Assembly (NCBI GenBank): GCA_900543365.1
Contig: UQRG01000044.1
Coordinates: forward strand, 1-9,971
Direction of reading: 5' to 3'
Length of the DNA stretch: 9,971 nt
Source of the DNA: an uncultured Eubacterium sp.
Lineage (GTDB): Bacteria > Bacillota > Clostridia > Lachnospirales > CAG-274
Position numbers and translations under genes: made by a program. The notes under the pieces were generated by a model. It was not told where the DNA came from. It was given only the letters and a program-made list of their open reading frames with translations, and did no database searches. Position 1 is the stretch's first letter, and the number at the start of each line of letters is the position of its first letter. Below, piece by piece: positions 5,436 through 9,971 of the stretch.

Positions 5436-6794
5436 ATGAAAAAGAGAATGCTTTGCTCAATGTTGGTATTATCTTTGATAGTAGGTTTAGCAGGCTGTGG
5501 TAAAGATAAAAAAGCTAATGTTGAAGTTACACCTAAAATTGTAAAGACTCAGTCAGTGGCAGAGGAAAGTGTTACTTCAGGTTATAGTTACCTTGGTATT
5601 GTTAAGGCTAAGGAAACAAAAAATTATTCTTTCCTTGCAGCTGGTAAAATAGCTGAAATATGTGTTGAAAAAGGTCAGCAGTTTAAAAAAGGAGATATTT
5701 TGGCAAAACTTGATACAACATCAATGGAGTATCAGTCATCTATAAGTCAAAATACTGAGTCACAGGCTCAGGCTACTTTACAAAAGACAATAAGTACTTA
5801 TGATACTAACATAAGTAACGCTAAATCACAAATTGCAACTCTTGACAAGGCAATTGTTGCAGGTCAAAAGGGTATTGATGCTCTTGTTGTAGGTCTTGAT
5901 GCAGAGTCACAAAATATTGCAGCTGGTGAAGATGCTCTTAAAACTTTAAAGGGAGAACTTGATGCTGCAAGAGAAATTAATGCTGTAGGTGGTTATGCTG
6001 ATAAAGATTTAGAACAGCTCGAAAGTCAATATAAGACTAAGGCTGCCGAGTTAGAAGCTGCAAAGGCTACTCACGAAGGCAATAAGGCAACTCTTGAAAG
6101 TAAAAAGGCAGAACTTGATGCATCAAAGGCTAAAAAGAGTGAGGCACTTACAACTCTTAATAACCTATATACTTCAAAGGCAAAGGATGTTGCTGCAGCT
6201 CAAGCTAGTGTAAATAGTGCTAGCACATCTAAAAGTATTGTTGATAAAAATATTAATGATGCAACTATAAAGGCTGATAGTGATGGATATGTTATGGAAC
6301 TTCCATATAAGGAAGGAGAAGTTATAGCAGCCGGTTATCCTGTTGTTGTAGCCAAGAGTAAGGAACTTGTTGTTACAGTTGGTGCATCTGATGCTGAGTA
6401 TAATAATATTAAGATTGGTGGCACAGCCCTTATTAATGGCAAGGCAGTAGGTATAATTGACACAATAGCACAGTATCCAGATGAAAAGACAAGAACTTAT
6501 GCTGTAGATATTGCTGTTGATGGAGATTATACAATTGGAGAAACTGTTGATGTTAAAATAGTAACAGGTAATGTAAGTGGTTGTTATGTTCCTATTGATG
6601 CTGTATTTAACAGTGATGGTGTTGACTATGTTTATGCTGTTAATTCTGAAAACAGAATATATAAAAAACAGGTTGTTTTAGGAGAATTCTCAGGAGATAA
6701 GGTTGAGGTACAAATTGATGACTCTTCAGCAATAGTAGTTACAGAAGGTGTTAAAAACCTGAGAGAAAATGACCTTGTAACAATGGAGGGCTGA
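5436..6794 (+). CDS. RND efflux adaptor lipoprotein (HlyD/AcrA-like membrane fusion protein)
   Basis: A 452-aa periplasmic-adaptor-type subunit that should sit on the outer face of the membrane beside the pump encoded next. The start is supported by AGGAGG (5423-5428). Residues 1-20 are a lipoprotein signal with lipobox LAGC, giving lipidated Cys21. The barrel-sandwich (lipoyl-like) domain is split: GKIAEICVEKGQQFKKGDILAKLD at 70-93 and ATIKADSDGYVMELPYKEGEVIAAG at 276-300. Between them is a long Ala/Lys/Glu/Ser-rich helical hairpin (about 98-275) with repeated AELEAAKA- and KKAELDASKAKK-type segments, consistent with coiled coil. A beta-barrel domain (about 310-377) and a membrane-proximal domain (380-452, with VPIDAVF and NDLVTMEG) follow. 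It ends 4 nt before the RND gene, so they are surely co-transcribed. The substrate is unknown; drugs, lipids or peptides are possible. Confidence 0.92.
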   Translation: MKKRMLCSMLVLSLIVGLAGCGKDKKANVEVTPKIVKTQSVAEESVTSGYSYLGIVKAKETKNYSFLAAGKIAEICVEKGQQFKKGDILAKLDTTSMEYQSSISQNTESQAQATLQKTISTYDTNISNAKSQIATLDKAIVAGQKGIDALVVGLDAESQNIAAGEDALKTLKGELDAAREINAVGGYADKDLEQLESQYKTKAAELEAAKATHEGNKATLESKKAELDASKAKKSEALTTLNNLYTSKAKDVAAAQASVNSASTSKSIVDKNINDATIKADSDGYVMELPYKEGEVIAAGYPVVVAKSKELVVTVGASDAEYNNIKIGGTALINGKAVGIIDTIAQYPDEKTRTYAVDIAVDGDYTIGETVDVKIVTGNVSGCYVPIDAVFNSDGVDYVYAVNSENRIYKKQVVLGEFSGDKVEVQIDDSSAIVVTEGVKNLRENDLVTMEG

Positions 6795-6798
6795 TAAT

Positions 6799-9700
6799 AT
6801 GAGTGGTAAGGAAAAATTCTTTGCAGGACTCCTTGAAAGAAAGTCACTGATTATAATGCTTGTTGTTATGGTATTTGTTGCTGGCATATTTTCATATATA
6901 AAGATGCCTAAACAGAAATTTCCTAAAGTAGTTCTTCCGGTTGCAACAGTTACGGTGGTGTATCCTGGAGCAACGGCAGAAGATATGGAGCAGCTTGTGT
7001 CAGAAAAGGTTGAACATACTTGTATGGAACTTGATGGATTTGATAAGTGTGAATCTACTGTTGGAGATAATTATAGTGTAACTAGCATAAACTTAAGTAT
7101 GGATTTAACTCAAAATGAGGTTGATGACCGCTGGAATGAACTTAGGAATAAGATGGATACACTTAAGTCTGAATTGCCATCAGGTGTAACATCAATAACC
7201 GTAGATGATGATGTTATGGATACAGCTGGTCTTATACTTGCAGTTACAGGAGATAATATATCTAATGATGAACTTTCACAAAGAAGTAAGGAAATTGCTG
7301 ACCAACTTAGACTTGTTAAGGGTGTTAAGAAAGTATCTGTACACGGCGATGTTCCTTCAGAAGTAAAAATAACAGTAAATATTGATAAACTTAATGATAC
7401 TAATGTATCACTTGCGGAACTTGCTAAGATTATAGGTTATCATAACTCAACATTACCTACAGGTTCAATAAAAGTTGATGGTAACAATATTAAGGTTAAT
7501 ACTTCTGGTCAGTTTGAAAGTCTTAACGATATTAAAAATATTGTTATTGCTGCTAATGATGACTATATTATTACTAAACTTTCAGATGTAGCTGATGTTA
7601 GAATGGAAGTACCTGATGATGAAGGATATTACATTTACGATAATAAAAGGTCAACTGTTCTTGCAGTATATTTTGAGAGTGGTTTAAATGTTGTAAGTTT
7701 AGGTGACAAGGTTAATAAGGTTATTGATAATTATAATGAATCGTTGCCAGAAGGTATAAATGTTAATAAGATATTTATGCAACCAGATAAGGTATCAGAT
7801 TCAATAAATGATTTTATAGTTAATCTTATAGAGTCAATTATATTAGTTGTAATTGTAGTTATGATTGGTATGAATTTTAGAAATGCCATTGTTGTTTCTA
7901 TTGCAATACCTTTGTCTATACTGATGAATTTCTTATTTAATCACATTATGGGTCTTGAAATTCATTTTGTATCACTTGCGTCACTTATTGTTGTATTGGG
8001 TATGTTGGTTGATAACTCTGTTGTAGTTAGTGATGCAATACAAAAGAATATGGATGTGGGTATGAGTAATAGGGAAGCAACAATTAAAGGAGTTGCGTCA
8101 GTTGCATTACCGGTATTTGTGTCTATGCTTTCATCAGTAATTGCTTTTTGTTCTATTTTTGTGCTTCCAGGTGCATATAGACAGCTTTCAATTTCATTCC
8201 CTATAGTTATTATAACTTCTCTTATTTGCTCTTTTTTAGTATCAATGTTTGTTACTCCACTTACAAGCTGTATACTTTTAAGAAAGAGTAAGGAAAGTAA
8301 TGGAGGTAAAATTCCAACATCAAGAAAGTTATATAATTGGGCATTTAGTCACGCATTTAAGCATAAAGCATTAACTATAATAGGTTCTATAATTTTAATG
8401 CTTTTATGTGCATCAACTGTTTTTACAATAGATATGCAAATTGTGCCAACAGCCAATGATGATATTATTACAATTGATGTATCTGCTAATGATGAAAATA
8501 GTGTTGAAAGAACTAGAGAAATAGTTGATAATATAGAACAAATATTAGATGAACAGCCAGAAACTGAATATTATTTAAGCGGTATAGGTTTAAGTATACC
8601 TCGTTATGACTATGCTATTTTACCTAAGGCTGATACTGATAATACTGGTGATATTTATGTTAAGATTAATCTTAAGGATGGTAAGCGTTTTAAGAAAACA
8701 TCAGATATGGTAGACTTTCTTCAAAATGAAATGAATAGTCGTGTAGGTGGTGCAACTGTAATGGTTGACGAAATTGGTATATTTACACTTAACACTAAGC
8801 CAGTTGAGGTTAAACTTTATTCAGACAATGTTGATGACTTAAATAAGGCATCAGAACTTGTTAATGATATGCTTACACAGCTTGACGGTACTAAAGGTAT
8901 ACAAAATAAAAATGAGCTTGCTACATATAATTATTATGTTAAAATGGATAATATGAAGCTTAATACCTTAGGACTTACACAGGCTGAGGCTCAAAATGAA
9001 CTTAGTATAGCTATGCAGGGCAGAGATGTTTCTACATACAGAAGTGGTAACAAAGAATATAGTGTTGTACTTGATACTAATATTGATTCAAGAGATCAGA
9101 TTAAGGCATTTAAGGTTAAGTCATCAACAATGGATGCAAAGTATAATGTTGCACAGTTTGCTGATGTATCCTTAAAGCCAGAAATTACTTCTATTTCAAG
9201 AATTGATGGTAGACGAGGTAGAGCAGTAGGTTGTTACACAAGTCAGAGGGTCAGTGAAATTTCAGTACAGAATGAACTTGAAAAAATTATTTCTGAAAAT
9301 ATTGACCAGTTCCCAAATAGTGTTACTATTGAAAATTCAGGTAAGAAAAAGCCATTTATGGAAGATGTACTCTTTAACATTGGTATTGCAGCAGCAGTTG
9401 CTGTAATTGCAATGCTTATACTTCTTCTTATTCAGTTTGGTTCATTTAAAAAGGTTGGTATTGTATTTATATCAGTTCCATTTGGTATTGCTACAGGTAT
9501 GCTTGGACTTAAAATAACTGGACAGCCAATAAGTTTGTTTGCTCTTATTGGTGGTGTAAGTCTTATAGGCTGTGTAATGGCAAATGCTATTGTACTTATT
9601 GACTGTATTACAAATGAGCTTAATAGTGGTCTTGGAATTGAAGAAGCTTGTAAATCTGCTGGAGGTCAAAGATTAAGACCTATTCTTATGAGTACAATGA

Positions 9701-9858
9701 CTACAGTTTTAGGTTTACTACCACTTGCACTTTTTGGTGACTTATTATTTATACCAATGGCTGTACTTATGCTTGTAGGTTTGTTCTTTGCAATGCTCGT
9801 TAATTTGGTACTTGTACCTTTAGTATATTATATAGCCTTTAGAAAAAAACAGGCTTAA
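6799..9858 (+). CDS. RND-family efflux transporter permease (AcrB/HAE1-like)
   Basis: A 1019-aa inner-membrane pump of the ACR_tran family with the usual full-length, two-half layout. TM1 is at about 16-34, followed by the conserved KQKFPKV...VTVVYPGATAEDMEQLVSEKVE (38-72) and a large extracytoplasmic porter loop to about 337. TM2-6 lie at about 338-492 and TM7 at 522-545. A second porter loop (546-857) precedes TM8-12 (858-1014). TM4 carries GMLVDN, so AcrB Asp407 is kept (Asp405) while the Asp408 position is Asn406. In TM10 the AcrB Lys940 position is Ala928 (VMANAIVLID). In TM11, Arg958 (QRLRPILM) matches Arg971. Start is supported by GGAGGG (6785-6790). It is co-transcribed with the adaptor and probably controlled by the divergent TetR protein. 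Related Firmicute pumps export surfactant-like or toxic amphiphiles, but the substrate here cannot be named. Confidence 0.95.
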   Translation: MSGKEKFFAGLLERKSLIIMLVVMVFVAGIFSYIKMPKQKFPKVVLPVATVTVVYPGATAEDMEQLVSEKVEHTCMELDGFDKCESTVGDNYSVTSINLSMDLTQNEVDDRWNELRNKMDTLKSELPSGVTSITVDDDVMDTAGLILAVTGDNISNDELSQRSKEIADQLRLVKGVKKVSVHGDVPSEVKITVNIDKLNDTNVSLAELAKIIGYHNSTLPTGSIKVDGNNIKVNTSGQFESLNDIKNIVIAANDDYIITKLSDVADVRMEVPDDEGYYIYDNKRSTVLAVYFESGLNVVSLGDKVNKVIDNYNESLPEGINVNKIFMQPDKVSDSINDFIVNLIESIILVVIVVMIGMNFRNAIVVSIAIPLSILMNFLFNHIMGLEIHFVSLASLIVVLGMLVDNSVVVSDAIQKNMDVGMSNREATIKGVASVALPVFVSMLSSVIAFCSIFVLPGAYRQLSISFPIVIITSLICSFLVSMFVTPLTSCILLRKSKESNGGKIPTSRKLYNWAFSHAFKHKALTIIGSIILMLLCASTVFTIDMQIVPTANDDIITIDVSANDENSVERTREIVDNIEQILDEQPETEYYLSGIGLSIPRYDYAILPKADTDNTGDIYVKINLKDGKRFKKTSDMVDFLQNEMNSRVGGATVMVDEIGIFTLNTKPVEVKLYSDNVDDLNKASELVNDMLTQLDGTKGIQNKNELATYNYYVKMDNMKLNTLGLTQAEAQNELSIAMQGRDVSTYRSGNKEYSVVLDTNIDSRDQIKAFKVKSSTMDAKYNVAQFADVSLKPEITSISRIDGRRGRAVGCYTSQRVSEISVQNELEKIISENIDQFPNSVTIENSGKKKPFMEDVLFNIGIAAAVAVIAMLILLLIQFGSFKKVGIVFISVPFGIATGMLGLKITGQPISLFALIGGVSLIGCVMANAIVLIDCITNELNSGLGIEEACKSAGGQRLRPILMSTMTTVLGLLPLALFGDLLFIPMAVLMLVGLFFAMLVNLVLVPLVYYIAFRKKQA

Positions 9859-9876
9859 ATTAAATATTGATTGTTT

Positions 9877-9910
9877 AAAATAGCGCACTGTTTTAGGTGC
9901 GTTATTTTTT
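9877..9910 (+). terminator. Intrinsic terminator of the RND efflux operon
   Basis: A 12-bp stem pairs 9877-9888 (AAAATAGCGCAC) with 9897-9908 (GTGCGTTATTTT), including one G-U pair. The 8-nt loop is TGTTTTAG and the stem ends in a run of six T (9905-9910). It begins 18 nt after the RND stop codon and ends this transcript. The remaining 61 bases of the window are AT-rich with no gene I can support. Confidence 0.9.
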
Positions 9911-9971
9911 AACTATTAGTCTACTATTTTTGGGTATTAAATTTTAATATGTTTATTTTATATATTTGCTT

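Noticed and set aside
6632..6847. Open frame on the - strand across the adaptor/RND junction
   Set aside because: Shadow of two certain genes, with no supporting signals.
9472..9669. Open frame on the - strand within the RND gene
   Set aside because: Composition (Ser/Thr/Lys/Asn-rich) is that of a reverse-complement shadow, and there is no start signal.
9911..9971. Possible promoter or gene start at the end of the window
   Set aside because: AT-rich sequence with several TATA-like strings, but no paired -35/-10 with a start codon and ribosome binding site before the window ends.
1..9971. Mobile element, CRISPR, phage or defence system
   Set aside because: No terminal repeats, transposase or integrase motifs, spaced direct-repeat arrays or tRNA-like sites were seen. 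All long frames belong to conserved housekeeping or transport families.

Overview
This AT-rich window (roughly one third G+C by eye) has strong AGGAGG-type ribosome binding sites, short intergenic gaps and Gram-positive-style lipoprotein signals. These features fit a low-GC Firmicute, probably a gut-type Clostridia (Lachnospirales/Eubacteriales-like). The species cannot be fixed from the sequence alone. Almost the whole window is explained by conserved, recognisable genes.

Region by region: (1) Positions 1-192 hold the 3' end of pdxT, the glutaminase subunit of pyridoxal 5'-phosphate synthase, closed by a strong intrinsic terminator. (2) Positions 251-4646 hold a complete high-affinity phosphate uptake operon, pstS-pstC-pstA-pstB-phoU, all on the + strand. 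It has a candidate promoter, an 11-bp-periodic Pho-box-like repeat in front of pstS and a hairpin terminator after phoU. No PhoR/PhoP two-component pair is inside the window. (3) Positions 4649-9910 hold a divergent drug-efflux-type module. A TetR-family regulator is on the - strand. Facing away from it on the + strand are an RND adaptor lipoprotein (membrane fusion protein) and a 1019-residue RND transporter, closed by another strong terminator. The 196-bp divergent intergenic region contains a good promoter for the regulator whose -35 lies inside a perfect 18-bp inverted repeat, and a weaker promoter for the efflux pair.

How the genes work together: PstS captures phosphate at the cell surface, PstC/PstA form the channel, PstB drives it with ATP, and PhoU couples transport state to phosphate signalling. 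In the second module the TetR protein probably represses itself and the adaptor/pump operon until a ligand releases it. The adaptor and pump would export an unknown, probably amphipathic, compound using the proton or another ion gradient. There is no outer-membrane channel gene, as expected for a monoderm cell.

I found no CRISPR array, transposon, tRNA, rRNA or convincing riboswitch, and no undescribed multi-gene system. The observations most worth a second look are regulatory (the operator/promoter overlap and the Pho-box-like repeat) and the non-canonical proton-relay residues of the RND pump.
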